Assembly (NCBI GenBank): GCA_024291935.2
Contig: CM044315.1
Location: 74,382,385 to 74,446,384 of the forward strand
Source: Okapia johnstoni
Lineage: Eukaryota; Chordata; Mammalia; Artiodactyla; Giraffidae
Direction of reading: 5' to 3'
Length of the DNA stretch: 64,000 nt
Shown here one piece after another: positions 1 through 11,460 of this stretch. How positions within the stretch are numbered: position 1 is the stretch's first letter; the number at the start of each line of letters is the position of its first letter. The position numbers and the translations under genes are program-made. The notes under the pieces were generated by a model. That model was not told where the DNA came from. It ran no database searches and saw nothing but the letters and a program-made list of their open reading frames with translations.

Positions 1-213
1 TCAAATGGACACAAATTGCCTCCATGTCTTGCTGTTGTAAATAGTGCTTCTGTGAACACCTTTTCAAATCAGAGTTTTTATCTTTTCCAGATATATGCCC
101 AGGAGTGGGATTTCTGAGTCATATGATAACTCTATTTTTAGCTTTTTAAGGAACCTCCGACAAGAGCCTACAATACATTGCCTACAAGAGACCCATTTTA
201 GGGCAAAGGATGT
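1..213 (-). repeat. L1 LINE fragments
   Basis: The first 165 bases match the antisense of the L1 ORF2 3' region, with the typical string around a 'tgcccaggagtgggatttctg' type sequence. The next 48 bases look like a short L1 ORF2 piece in the opposite orientation (a 'cctacaagagaccc' type string). The subfamily cannot be assigned by eye. Confidence 0.6.
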
Positions 214-424
214 TCATGCTAAGTTGTTTCAGTCATGTCCAGCTCTGTGCGACCCTGTGGACTGCAGCCTGCCAGGCTTCTCTGTCCATGGGATTCTCCA
301 GGCAAGAATATTGGAGTGGGTTGCCATGCCCTCCTCCAGGGGATCTTCCCAGACCAGAGATCAAACCTGCATCTCTTATGTCTCCTACATTGGCAGGCTG
401 GTTCTTTACCACTAGCGCCATACA
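214..424 (-). repeat. Bov-tA-type SINE, antisense
   Basis: The + strand reads as the reverse complement of the ruminant tRNA/BovA SINE. The BovA-derived tail (tcagtcatgtccagctctgtgcgac) comes first, then the diagnostic 'ccaggcaagaat' and 'ggagtgggttgcc' segments, then the tRNA-like head near 'ccaccact'. Short open frames here are SINE translations, not genes. Confidence 0.9.
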
Positions 425-3400
425 CATAGATTAAAAATGAAGGGATGGAAATAATATTTCAGGTGTTTTTTAACAGTCAGCCTCTTATTTTGACATCTCC
501 AGTAGGATAGTCTCAGATGAATGGAATGTAGTGGAAAGGGGACTGAGCTGGGAGCCATGTATCCTGGAACAGAATTTTTACTCTTCCAGCCATTTGTTGT
601 ATGATCTCAAGGAAGGTACTTACTAGAGAAGTAAGTTCTGGGTCCTGTTTTCATCATCTGAAATATGAAGAGATTAAAATTAGTGCTTTCTTAATCTTCT
701 GTCAGCTCTGATACTATGTGATTCTATAATTAAATGACTTGGATATAGATAATACCTACCTTGTTGACAACTCTTTTCTGAAAACTAAAACAAAACCATT
801 GGCTTCCCAGTCCTACTGACTTTATTTAAGATCATCTTCTCTTACTCCTTTTATATGAGAATGTCTCTGTCCCAGGCAGTTTATGGGGACTTAAGCTTTT
901 ATTTACTGTAGTTGGCAGTTCCTATAAGCCGGGGCTTTGACAATATTTCACATTTATTTATCTGAGCCAGAGCTTAGGATCAGGTGGCAGTTAAGTCACT
1001 TAAGGTTATCCACATGCATTGAAAATGTTGCTTAATAATTCAGAACCAGTTTTCTCTGTTTAGAGTATTAAGATTTTTTAAATCCTTCTAATTATCCAAT
1101 TCCAACAGCAGTTTAAATAAGCAGGGAAAAATCTGTCCCTTCTGAAAGGGCAACAGAGGCAAACTTATTTTCATTCCCTTTGTCTGTGCAGCAGGGCTGA
1201 CTGAGGCAAGGGCCAGAGAGAGTCCAGAGCTAGAAGACTTGCCTGGGTGACCTTCTGGTGGCATTACTGGCAGGCTCTCCCTGCCATAGGCGTGAGTCTA
1301 GGGTAGAGGTCTAGGGATGTTGCTTCTTTTGATTTTGGACTGGTGGAGCCTTTAGCAGGTAGTGGGGAGCCTCCACTCAGTCATTCAGTAGGTCAGTCTT
1401 TCAGCCAACAGTTGTTGAATTCACACTGTTTGCAGTAGTCTACTAGGCCCTGGGGATAGAAAGTCAGTAAGACCCTATTATATGCCCTCAGAATTCAATA
1501 TAACTGGAGAGACTGACTCATAGACAATTGTAATATAGCTTGAGAGGCAGAACAGACAGATAACTTAGTCTGAGACAGTAGCTGATCCTTTGGGGTAGGT
1601 CCTTCGGAAATGGGTTGGTCAAAGTATAGGCATACCATGTATAGGAGTACTATTTTAACAAAGGACAATGATGCCATTACCTGTGCCTGTTTTCCAGTTT
1701 GAACACTAACCTTGAGTCTTCCAGCAGACCCTTTAAGCCACCTTGTCTGAGAAACCTAAGAGGAAACAAAAGTATTAGTTAAGCAAGTGTGAATTCATCA
1801 GGTGCAGGGCAGTGGAATAGGAATATGAAGGAGAGACCTCAGTGAACATACATGGCCCCTTTGTCAACAGGAGCCATGACCCCATGAATGGGAGAAGACG
1901 GTCTGTCACTCAGACCTGGTTTCATGAGAGAAGTAGCAGTTAAGCTGAGCTTTGAAGGATGTTTTCAACATGTGAAACAGGGGAGAAAGGATGGTCCACT
2001 AGTGGAAACAACATAAACGGAGGTTCAGGGAAGAGAAGCAGAAGCTATAAATGGGAAATAGCAAACTGTTCTGGTTGACCAGAGCATGACATCTTTGAAG
2101 GGCTGGTATTTAGAGATCAAAACAGTAAAGTATGTTGGGGACAAGCCACCACCACCCTTTCAAAAAGTTTAGGCCCAGATTCTACTTGTTGATATTTTTT
2201 TCAAAAGAAAATAGAATAAATGTCTATTTTGCAACTTACTCCTAAAATATCATTAATAAAGTCTTGCTCTGTATTTTTTACTATTCCATAATGTCCATTC
2301 TCTGGTTTGGTCATTTATTCAACAAGCAGTTATTGAGAGCATATAATAAACCAGATTCTTTGCTGGATGTTGGAGATACAGAAGCCGGAAACAGTCCTGC
2401 CTTTTAAGTTATTCAGTCTTACACAAGAAATGTTTGTGTGAAGACAAGCTGTGATGATGCTCATCACAGGCCTGTAAAATGCTGCATCAAATGTCAGCAT
2501 CAAGCTCAGAGAAGGAAAGGTGACTTGTTCAAGCCCACACAGGTATGCTAAGGTTAGTGGTGAAGTTTTTAGTCACTAAGAGGGTATTCGTTCCATTCTC
2601 TTCTCTACTCTGAGGCCTCACTGACCCTCTGGGGACTTCGGAACTGAAGCGATAGGAAATGAGCATGAAGAAAGTTCTGGCCAGGTAAAATGCGTATCTC
2701 TAGCCACCTTCAGTTGCATATCTCCACTTTCTTAACATCTTCCCTCCTAAATACTTTTGTTTCTCATCAGAGTACTTTTACTTAAATCCACGAGTTTGGG
2801 AGTTGGTATAAGTCTGGTGCAGTAGAAACACCCACTGTACCAGCCTTCAAAGAAAACACCTGCTCTCTTCATGATTCTTGCCTTCCAGTTTCATAAGCTT
2901 TGGGCAGATGAAATGTAATATCAAAATAGCTCTGAGAGAGCCTTGGTAACATTTAAGATATTGAACGTGCTGCATCTGGTAACTAGAAAATTTAATGATC
3001 TCCTGCTGTTTTGGTAATTGGATAAGTAAATACATCAGAATAAATCACACCAGCAAGTCTTTTGTATGTCGTTAGGGACTCAACTCTTTTAACTCCTGTT
3101 CAAAGCTCCAGCTCTTGAGCTGTGTTGGCGTGCAGAGTTAATGCACACACCAGCTCGCATGGCTCTGCTTGAGTATTAAAATGCATTTAAAATGCTTACA
3201 TTCTCCCCAGCCACTCTGCCTGAAGAGTGCATCTAGTATGCTATTCCAGGTCTCGCTAAAGCCTGAGAGAAAATTTCCAAGAAGTTTAAACATAATATGG
3301 TGTTTGAGTCCCTCACAGTCTGTCTCCACACTGTCTTTTCAGCCATTCCTTCCATTATAGGTATGCTATGAGCCTTGCCAGGAAACTTACCCATTTACAA

Positions 3401-5030
3401 ATTGGGGGAAATGAGGTCAAAGCAAAAAGGAACTATCCTGTTGTAGTATGGAATCTTGTAGGAGTTTTAAGTAGGAGGGAAACGGGCTCAGTTGTTTTGT
3501 TCAACTCTCTCTTGAGTGACAGGAGAAACCCAGAGAGAAATGATCTGTCAGAGCTTATTAGGTATTGAATGATACTGTCATTACAGGTGAGAAATTTGGG
3601 TCTTCTGGAGGTCCAGTGACTTGCTCAAGAGTGCTCATGCAGAACCAAGATTCAAAACCCACCAGACTTTTTTCTTACTGCCTCCCTAATTAGCACTTAA
3701 TCCATGTCTACTAAAGAACAATAATCAGAGTTTCTATGAGAGTATTTAAGCCAAAGTAGCAGTTCTAAATCTAAACAGTTAACAGGTTTCTCTCCTTTCA
3801 TTGTCTCTTAATGCCGTGTTTCAACACAGTGGTTAGTGTTGTGGACCCCTCTTTTATCAGAGGCATCCAGGAGCTTTTTATGCAAGATCCTGGCTGCCTT
3901 CCATCACATGGGCCTCTGAAAGTGAGGCATGTCCCCTCCATCAATGTTTCCCAGACTGTTTCAGATCAGAACATGCATTGCAAATGTTTGTGCACCTCAT
4001 TGGGGGTAATCACACCAGGTGCTCAGGGTCAAAGGTAACCCACCCCTCAGGATCCTGGCTGCTTTAAGGAATGAGACCCATGTCCTGGTACACCTGTAAC
4101 CCACACCAGTAAGGCTGAGTGACTCTGGCTTTCTCTTGCCACACTCCAGAACCCTCATTAATGAATTTGCCTATACCCTGTTTATTAAGCTTTCAGAAAC
4201 AGTGAGCTTGCAAACCACTCTGTAAAGCAGGACTTCCTTTTAGTTACTTGAAATTGTGTCTTCCAGAGCCCAGGAGGGACAGGACTAATCTTGGGCTTCT
4301 CAGGGTGAGGAGGCATGCCTCTTCTATTCTTTTTATGCTTTTTATGTTCATTCTTCCCATTTGGATCTTCTTGTGTTTCTAAACTAAAGAGGCTTTCCCC
4401 TCCCCAGCCCACCCCCCACCTCTCCTGATAGAAGTCCCTCTGTTGCCTCTGGGTCTTCCCCACTACCCTTTAATACAGTGACCAGGCCACTCTCGCCTTA
4501 TGAGATGGACGGCATTCTGCCTATGGAATATGTGTCTTTCTCAAAAAACCTGCAAACTTCAAAAAAAAAAAATGTAGTGACCAAAACCACCATCAGGGAT
4601 AACAGTGCAAGGAGAGGCTCACATTTTTTTTGTTTTGGTGCCTAGGATCTCCCTGACAGTATACCAAGTTTGAGGTCATTTTGTTACTGGGAACACTTTA
4701 GAATTGGTATCCTCATTAAACAGCCTGTCTAAAGGCACAGGCTGGGAATGAAGAATCCAGACTTGGTCCCAGATCTGCTGAGAGTGCTGAGTAACCTTGG
4801 ATTAGTTCTTTCCACTCACTGGGCTTTTCTTTCCCCATCTATTACAGAGATGGACCCCTAAAGGCCCTCCAGCTTTAACAATCACTAGGTCTGTGATAAT
4901 TGAGGAGCTATGAATGAAATTTGCCCAAATGCCTGAGTTGGTAATATACTCTGTTGTGGGGAAATTTATGCAAAGGGGATAGTCTTTCCAAACAAGAGGC
5001 AAAGAATAAATAGTGCATTGTGTGACTGCA
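425..5030. other. FAF1 intronic sequence with old repeats
   Basis: No exon is recognised. MIR-like stretches are visible near 515-735, 3560-3680 and 4700-4830. L2-like or MIR-like pieces with the 'ttattcaacaa...ttattgag' pattern lie near 1378-1520 and 2310-2500. There is a short A run at 4559-4572. The rest is ordinary unique-looking sequence. Confidence 0.5.
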
Positions 5031-5035
5031 GTACT

Positions 5036-5290
5036 AGAAGTATCTAATGTGGTGGTTAAGAAAACAGACTTTGGAACCAGACCTAGTTTTAAATCCTTGC
5101 TCTGTTACTTCCCACCTGTGCGCTTAGGCAGATTATATAATCTCTCTGAGCTTCTATTCCTCATTTTAAAGTGGAGGTAATAGTACCTCCCTCATGGGGT
5201 TGTGTAGTACTTATAAAGTACTTGGTACAATTAGCACCTAGTAAGCTCCCAATAAATGTTAACTGTTGTTATCATTATAATATTATTAAA
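5036..5290 (+). repeat. MIR SINE
   Basis: This is nearly full length. A 'gtggttaagaaaacagactttggaaccagac' type start leads into the core (cttgctctgttacttccc) and then the tail with 'caataaatgtta'. This is the canonical MIR layout. An A run and a short (GA)n tract follow at 5287-5308. Confidence 0.85.
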
Positions 5291-6104
5291 AAAAAAAGAG
5301 AGAGAGAACACATAGCGCAGCCTGGACCTTAGTTTTCTCTCCCTTTGTTCTTCCTTTAACTTTTCTTTCTTTCTCTCTTCTTCCCACCTAAAAACATCAA
5401 GATAAGATGTCCTATAGGCATTCCTGTGCTTTGCAGCCACAGAAGACCACCCACCCTCACTTCTAGCACCCCAGTTGTTCTACCACACTTTAATAATGGG
5501 AAGAAGAGCATCTCTCACTCTTTCCTGGAAATCCTTACCCCAGTGCCACTCTTTTCTGTGATCCTGTGAGACAGATTGGTCCAGAAACTATACTGGAAGC
5601 TGGGATGTAAATAAGCTGTAGTGAAGCCCCAGCCCCATAGTGCAACCATTCCAAAATGGAACTTCTTTTTGAGGTTGCATTACCACCTGCAGCAAATGTA
5701 GAGGAGAATTTGCTAGGAGCTACAACTAGTGTTGTGGATGATGTTGATGGTCAGTCCCTTATATCTGCAAAAGACTTTACAGTTACCAAAGCCTTTTCAT
5801 ACCCTGATCAGCACATGACCAGCAGATTGGATCTTAAGTTCTTCCTCTGATACTTTGTGGCTATAACTGCCCTCTTTAAGGATTCCCAGCTCATTAAAAG
5901 GTGTTTTAAAAAAATGGACAATTAGCTGTTAGGACCAAGTTGATAGTAACAAAAGGTAGCTTGTTTTCCTGTGGGGAACAACAAAGCCTGTGCCACAACA
6001 GGGACATGAGCCAGGACAGCTGCAAGAATGCCTGCATTCTTTATGGCCAAGAAAAGCCATTTAGTCACATTAGCTGTCCCCTGTTTAGAAGAATCAGAAG
6101 TTAA
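5291..6104. other. Intronic sequence, nothing recognised
   Basis: A 64-codon open frame at 5656-5850 has no family resemblance that I recognise and no splice context. I see no RNA gene or young repeat. Confidence 0.4.
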
Positions 6105-6365
6105 AAGGAAGTGAAGTGCAGTGCATCAGATACAGGCTAGAAGTTCACAAACCTGGGTGCAAATTCCAGCATTATCTTTCCTACTTAACCTGTGTAATCT
6201 TGGGCAAGTCCCTTAACCATTTTTGACCTCAGAGAATTCATTATAAAATGAGAATAACAGGAGTACTTATCTCATAGGATTGTTGTGACCGTTTAATTAG
6301 GTAATATGTAGAACAACTAGTATAGTGCCTGACACTTTGCCAAATAAATGGTAAATTTTTTGATA
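6105..6365 (+). repeat. MIR SINE
   Basis: The sequence follows the MIR pattern: 'caaacctgggtgcaaattcc', then 'cttgggcaagtcccttaacc', then 'ttgttgtgacc' and 'caaataaatggta'. It directly precedes a Bov-tA insertion. Confidence 0.8.
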
Positions 6366-6446
6366 GTGATGACATTGACATTTATTTTTTAAACTTGTAA
6401 TATTTAATATGCATGTTTTTTAATAGAGTAACCAATAGAACAGGTT

Positions 6447-6662
6447 GGGGCTTCTGGGTGGCACTAGTGGTGAAGAACTCGCCTGCCAATGCAGGAAACA
6501 CAAGAGACGCAGGTTTAATCCCTGAGTTGGGAAAATCTCCTGGAGGAGGAAATGGCAACCCACTCCAGTATTCTTGCCTGGGAAATCCCATGGACAGAGG
6601 AGCATGGCGGGCTGCAGTCCATAGGGTTGCAAAGAGTTGGACATGACTGAGCACACATACAC
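6447..6662 (+). repeat. Bov-tA SINE
   Basis: A complete-looking element. The tRNA-derived head (ggcttctgggtggcactagt) is followed by 'aatgcaggaaac', 'ggaaatggcaacccactcc' and the BovA tail ending near 'gacatgactgagcacac'. Substitutions from the usual head suggest it is not the youngest copy. Confidence 0.92.
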
Positions 6663-6814
6663 AGCTAACAGAATATGTTACCTAGCTTACCAGAAAGACA
6701 AGTTGTTCTTCCAAGTTCAAAGTAAATGCCAATTTTGAACAAAACCAAGGGCAGATGTATTCAGTTTTACTAAATATAATATGGGGATTTACATATGTGG
6801 CCTTTGTCCTGCTT

Positions 6815-7021
6815 CATAGAATAGAAGGAGCTCAGGATTTGGAGTGAGAAGACCTGAGCGCCACCAATTTCTAGCTGTATGACCACGTGCAAGTAATGTC
6901 CCTGTTTGAACTTTGGTGTTCTCATCTGTGAAAATGAGGATAAATTAGTCCAATCTCTTAGGATAGCTCTAAGGTTTAGATAATATATGTTAGAGTACTT
7001 GGAGAGCTTGTTAGCACTAAA
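6815..7021 (+). repeat. MIR SINE
   Basis: Matches the MIR core, with 'gagctcaggatttggagtgagaagacctga' like text, 'ctgtatgaccacgtgcaagtaatgtccc' and a tail ending before an L1 fragment. Confidence 0.7.
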
Positions 7022-7910
7022 TAACGTTCCATTGTCTGGATGTTCCAATCTGTTTACCTATTTACCTACTGAGAACGTCTTGGTTGTTTCCAAGTTTTGG
7101 CAGTTGTGAATAAAGGTACTTATTAAACATCTGTGTGCAGACTTTGGTGTGGGCCTTAGGGTTTTAGCTTCTTTGGGTAAATACCATGGAGTGCCGTTAC
7201 TGAATTATATAGTAAGAATATGATTAATTTGGTAAGAAACCATCAAACTCTTCCAAAGTGGCTATGCCATTTTGCATTCCTCCAGCAGTAAATGAGTGTC
7301 AGCATTTGGTGTTGTCAGTGTTCTGGATTTTGGCTGTTCTAATAGGTGTGTGGTGGTATCTCATTGTTTTAATTTGCATTTCCCTGATGGCATGTAATGT
7401 TGGAGAAGCATCTTTTCATATGTTTATTTGCCATCTGTCAATCTTCTTTACTGAGGTGTCTTTAAGGTTCTGGGCCCATTTTTTAACTGAGTTGTTCATT
7501 TTCTTATTGTTGAGTTTTAAGAGTTCTTTGTATATTTTGGATAATAGCTCTTTATCAATTGTGTCTTTCGCAAATATTTTCCCCTGGTCTCTGTCTTGTC
7601 TTTTCATTCTCTTGACAGTGTCTTTTGCAAAGTTTTTAATTTTAATGAAGTTTAGCTTATCAATTATTTCTTTCATGAATTGTGCCTTTGGTGTTGTATC
7701 CCAAAAGCCATCACCATACCCAAGGTCATCTAGATTTTCTCCTGTGTTATAGGAATTTTATAGATTTGTGTTTTACATTTAAGTCCACAATCCATTTCAA
7801 GTTAATTTTTGTGAAGGCTGTAATGTCTATACATCTAGATTCATTTTTTGCATGCAGATGTTCAGTTCCAAAACCAGTTGTTGAACTTAACATTTTTTTC
7901 TAAATGTGAA
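7022..7910 (-). repeat. L1 LINE 3' portion, antisense
   Basis: Typical antisense L1 ORF2 text, including 'gtatctcattgttttaattt' and 'gcatttccctgatggc'. A 164-codon + strand open frame (7258-7752) lies wholly inside it and is a shadow, as is the 86-codon frame on the minus strand. Divergence suggests an old mammalian L1. Confidence 0.88.
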
Positions 7911-8974
7911 AATATTAGATCCAGACTTTCCCTTATTCAATTTTAAAATAAAAGCTTACCTTAGGAAAGCTAAATAAAACATAAAAGACTAATAATACCA
8001 ACCCTACAACATTTTGATTTAATGTTTGTATAAATATCTTACAGACTATAAAGTACTATTACTGTTATTTTTAGTATTACTCAGCTCCTACTCTCAGGTA
8101 GCCCCCAGCCTAGTAGTAGTGTTGCATTTGTGCTCAGGAATTTTTGTTAAGTGAGAAGCAAAATAGTGTGACCAGAAGAACCTCTCAAATCAGAAGTCAG
8201 AAACAGGTAGAGCACTGTATCTATGCCTTATCAAGCATGTGAGCTGGGCCATGTCTTGTAATCTTGACCTCTCTGAGCCTCAGGTTGCCTGCAGAGAAAT
8301 GAAGGGCTTGGACCATTTGGCATTTAAGGAGCTTTCCCACCCTAACATTGTAGGACTCACTCAGTATGGCCTAAGGATGAGAAACTGTCATATTGATTCA
8401 CATTTTTCTCAGCAGCAATGTTATACTTCTTCAGGAAAAAAAAAATAAAACCCAGGGAAATAATAGAAGTACAATGTACGTGAAAGTTCAAACTGCTGAG
8501 AGAAGTGACCTAGAAAAGAATAACTCTCTTTGGCAGAAAGCATATCCCATTTTTGTTAACATAAACAAAAGCCAGTTTACTAAAATGTAAACTTAATGAG
8601 AATTTTTTTTTCAGGTTTCCTAAATATAATGAATAAGGTATCAAGAAGGCTGACTTCCCTTTTCTAACACAGACGAGTCAGGCCATACTTCTTATCTGAG
8701 AATGGCCCCTCCTCCCCCAGAGGGTCCCAAAGGGAGGGTTTCTCTGTTGATTTAGAAAGTCAATAATTCAGTAAAATCCCAAGTAAATGGCAGAACATAA
8801 GCTCAGATTGCATTTTTGTATTCGTATTTTATAAACATTTCAGGATTTTTTCCATGACCCTTGACCTTTTGCCATTCTTAAAGTGAAGATCTTATATCCT
8901 GGAAGCTTGGTTAGAAACAACCTCAGGGTCATGTCATCCAACTTCTTTCTCTGTGTGGACTCTATGCTTAGCGG
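7911..8974. other. Intronic sequence, weak MIR piece
   Basis: A MIR-like segment is visible near 8200-8335 (gagctgggcc...cttgacctctctgagcctcag). The remainder is unassigned with no convincing coding potential. Confidence 0.4.
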
Positions 8975-9250
8975 CACCTCTGGCAAAATAGTCCAATAGT
9001 TAAACATATGGATTCCAAAGCTGAATTGCCTTGACTCACATTCTGGCTCTGCCCTTAACAACTTTTTGAGAACTTAAGCAAGTGTTAATATGTTCCATGG
9101 CTCAGTTTCCTGATCTGTAAAATGGAAATAACAATTGTACCTGTGTCAGAGGGTTATTATAAAAATTAAATTGTTTTATAAATGTTAAGTGCTTAGCATG
9201 TGGCTGGTACAAATTAAATGCCCAATAAATGTTAGCTTTATCATCATGAT
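8975..9250 (+). repeat. MIR SINE
   Basis: The core reads 'caatagttaaacatatgg', 'attctggctctgcc' and 'cagtttcctgatctgtaaaa', and ends near 'caataaatgttagc'. The layout is clear MIR. Confidence 0.85.
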
Positions 9251-9344
9251 CTTCTTCTTCCTCAAATAAGCCCCTCTTTGAACACTTCCCCTCCCCTCCC
9301 GACTCCTGCATTGTCCCAGGGCAGCCTGTCTACATGTAGGCCAG

Positions 9345-9556
9345 AAGCACTCTGGTTATCCTTAGCTTTGCAGTCAGGCAGACTTGAGTTTTAAACCTTA
9401 TTCAATCTGCAACCTTGGGTAAGATAAGCCGTGGTATATTCAACTTTAAAATGGTAATAATAATGCATACTTTATTTGGCTGTTTTGAGGACTACTTCAA
9501 AAGCATTTTATATGAAGTATTTAGCGTGGTTCCAGCTACACTGTAGGCACTGAATA
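9345..9556 (+). repeat. MIR SINE
   Basis: A MIR-like core: 'gcagtcaggcagacttgagt', 'tgcaaccttgggtaag', then 'actgtaggcactgaatatga'. It abuts the Tigger-like element. Confidence 0.7.
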
Positions 9557-9559
9557 TGA

Positions 9560-9800
9560 TTAGCCCTTGAACAACATGGGTTTGAACTACACAGGTTCCC
9601 TTATAGGCGGATTTTTTTTAGTAGCAAATACTACAGTAAAATGCCATTCTCAGTTTTATCGTGGATGCAGAACCCACATACAAAGGAACCGCAGATATGG
9701 AGGAACTGCATATATGAAGGGACAACTACAAGTTATTATGTGATTTTCCACTGCTTAGAAAGGTGATGCCCCTAACCCCCAGGTTGTTCAAGGGTCGACT
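9560..9800 (+). mobile_element. Tigger1-like DNA transposon remnant (non-autonomous)
   Basis: The left end reads 'cccttgaacaac' (9564-9575) and the right end 'gttgttcaaggg' (9783-9794). These are exact reverse complements, as expected for terminal inverted repeats of the pogo/Tc1-like Tigger family. Inside, 'gggtttgaactacacagg' and 'cggattttttttagtag' follow the Tigger1 consensus. At about 240 bp it is an internally deleted copy with no transposase. Confidence 0.85.
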
Positions 9801-11239
9801 GGAATTGATGATTGCTACTATGATGATGATAAAAACAAAAAGAAAATTACAGGACAAAAGGGGAATGAAGAAAGATGAAAGAGAAGTAGTGGCCACACCA
9901 GTACCTGCTGCTCTATTAAAAAGTATTTTCTGACCAGCTCAATTCTGCTCCCCTACAATTTCACCCCATCATTGCCATCTCTGTTCACTGGAGTTGCAGC
10001 GAACACATATGCTCTGTTTGCCTGGCTTACTTGCCAGCCCTGCAGATGTTCAAAGAGGGCACACAGCCCCCTCCTTGCCCCTATAGCAGCAGGAAGACGT
10101 ACCCCATTTTTCAGATGTGTGTTAGAAAACATGGTTTTTAGATTCCTCCCTAACAGGAGGTCCCTCCAGCACACTCCCTATCCTTCTTCAATAGGGCCCA
10201 GAACACTTCAGGATCACTTCATAGTATGGCCAAGCTTTTGCTGGGGAAAGGCATGGCATCCTGCATCTTGCTAGGTTCCATACAGTCTCTCTGTCTACTC
10301 CAGGCAGATGAGAATGGAAACGAAAATTGTCCTTGTTCACTTTAAATGTCTGTCTGAAATGACCTTCAGAGAAAAAAATTGCTTGTGATACGGGGCACCA
10401 GAAGGAGCGGCCCCAACACAACCACATTTAGTGTGAGCAGTCTGTTGGTGGCACAGCCCTGCTGAAGGGGTTCTCCAAGTATTGAGACATTGATCTATCA
10501 GAGAAAAGGGAGCCCTTCTGCTGAGTAACAAGATGGAAATAAGAGAGAGAGCCTAGTGCAGGCTTGGGCTCCAGGAGACTTTGGGGAAAGAGCTCCAGCT
10601 AAAGTTAGGCAGATCCAGTCCCCACCCAAGGCAGTGCTCCAGCTAGTATTGGCTGCTACCAGCTGAGCACTTACTGGTTCAGTCTCTGTACCAGAGCCTT
10701 CATCACCATTATTCCATTTAACTAGCACAACAACCTATAAAAGAGAAATTTACTATTCCCATCTTATAGGTGGGAAAACTGAGACTCTTGGGTTGTATTA
10801 ATTCTACTAGGTCATATAAGTAGTAAGTAACAGAGCTAGAGTTTGAATCTGTTACTTCACTCTTTTTAACTACTGTACTGTATAGACAGACCGTCACTAA
10901 CTATGTGGCCTTAAACAAGGGTCAGCCATGTTGAGCCTCAATTCTGTCATCTCCATCTTACCTTGCATAGTTTTTTAGGGATTAAATGAAATAACATATT
11001 TAAAGTGCTCAACATGTAATAGGTGTTCAAGAAATTACAGTTTTCTCCTTCTCAAATCCCAGCTCTCCCACTTAAAGTGACTGGGAAAAATCACTCAACT
11101 TTTATCAGACACAGTGAAAACTGGGTGTGTTTTCTGAACATCTAACCTTGTATATTGATAATTTGGCCTCGAGGCTCCAATCTCCCAGCCTCTTTTGCTT
11201 CTTAGCCTGACTTTCTGCTGGTATGCACAGCTCTGGCAC
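9801..11239. other. FAF1 intronic sequence with MIR copies
   Basis: MIR-like stretches lie near 10655-10875 (attattccatttaac...tataggtgggaaaactgag) and 10895-11040 (caataggtgttcaagaaatt type tail). The rest (9801-10650) is unassigned. Open frames on both strands at 9953-10530 have no recognisable family. Confidence 0.5.
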
Positions 11240-11244
11240 TATTA

Positions 11245-11460
11245 TGATTTTGGTTTCTCCCAGCAAACATCATATTTACGAACCACAAATAACAAAGTAA
11301 TAGATGCCGGAAGAGCTCTGGCTTGTTAATTAAGAACAATAGCAGAAGCAGCTGGGCAGAAAATTCCAACGAGTCAGAAGCAAAGGCAGCATAGCTCTGT
11401 TTGTTGACAGAAGCCAGCGCAGTGTTGTACGTTAATTGGGAAGTGGGTAAACATTTGCCT
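11245..11460. promoter_or_regulatory. Candidate enhancer (non-repeat cluster of SOX, homeodomain, E-box and forkhead motifs)
   Basis: About 215 bp of non-repetitive sequence carries AACAAAG (11291-11297), TTAATTAA (11326-11333), AACAATAG (11335-11342), the E-box CAGCTG (11349-11354), TTAATTGG (11432-11439) and GTAAACA (11447-11453). Its place in the last intron of FAF1, about 18.5 kb upstream of DMRTA2, suits a developmental enhancer housed in a bystander gene. The motifs are seen directly. Conservation and activity are inferred. Confidence 0.45.

Noticed and set aside
6447..6560. tRNA-like heads of Bov-tA SINEs as possible tRNA genes
   Set aside because: Each is attached to a BovA tail and carries substitutions; none folds as an isolated tRNA with proper flanks.
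7258..7752. 164-codon + strand open frame
   Set aside because: Antisense translation of an L1 ORF2 3' region.
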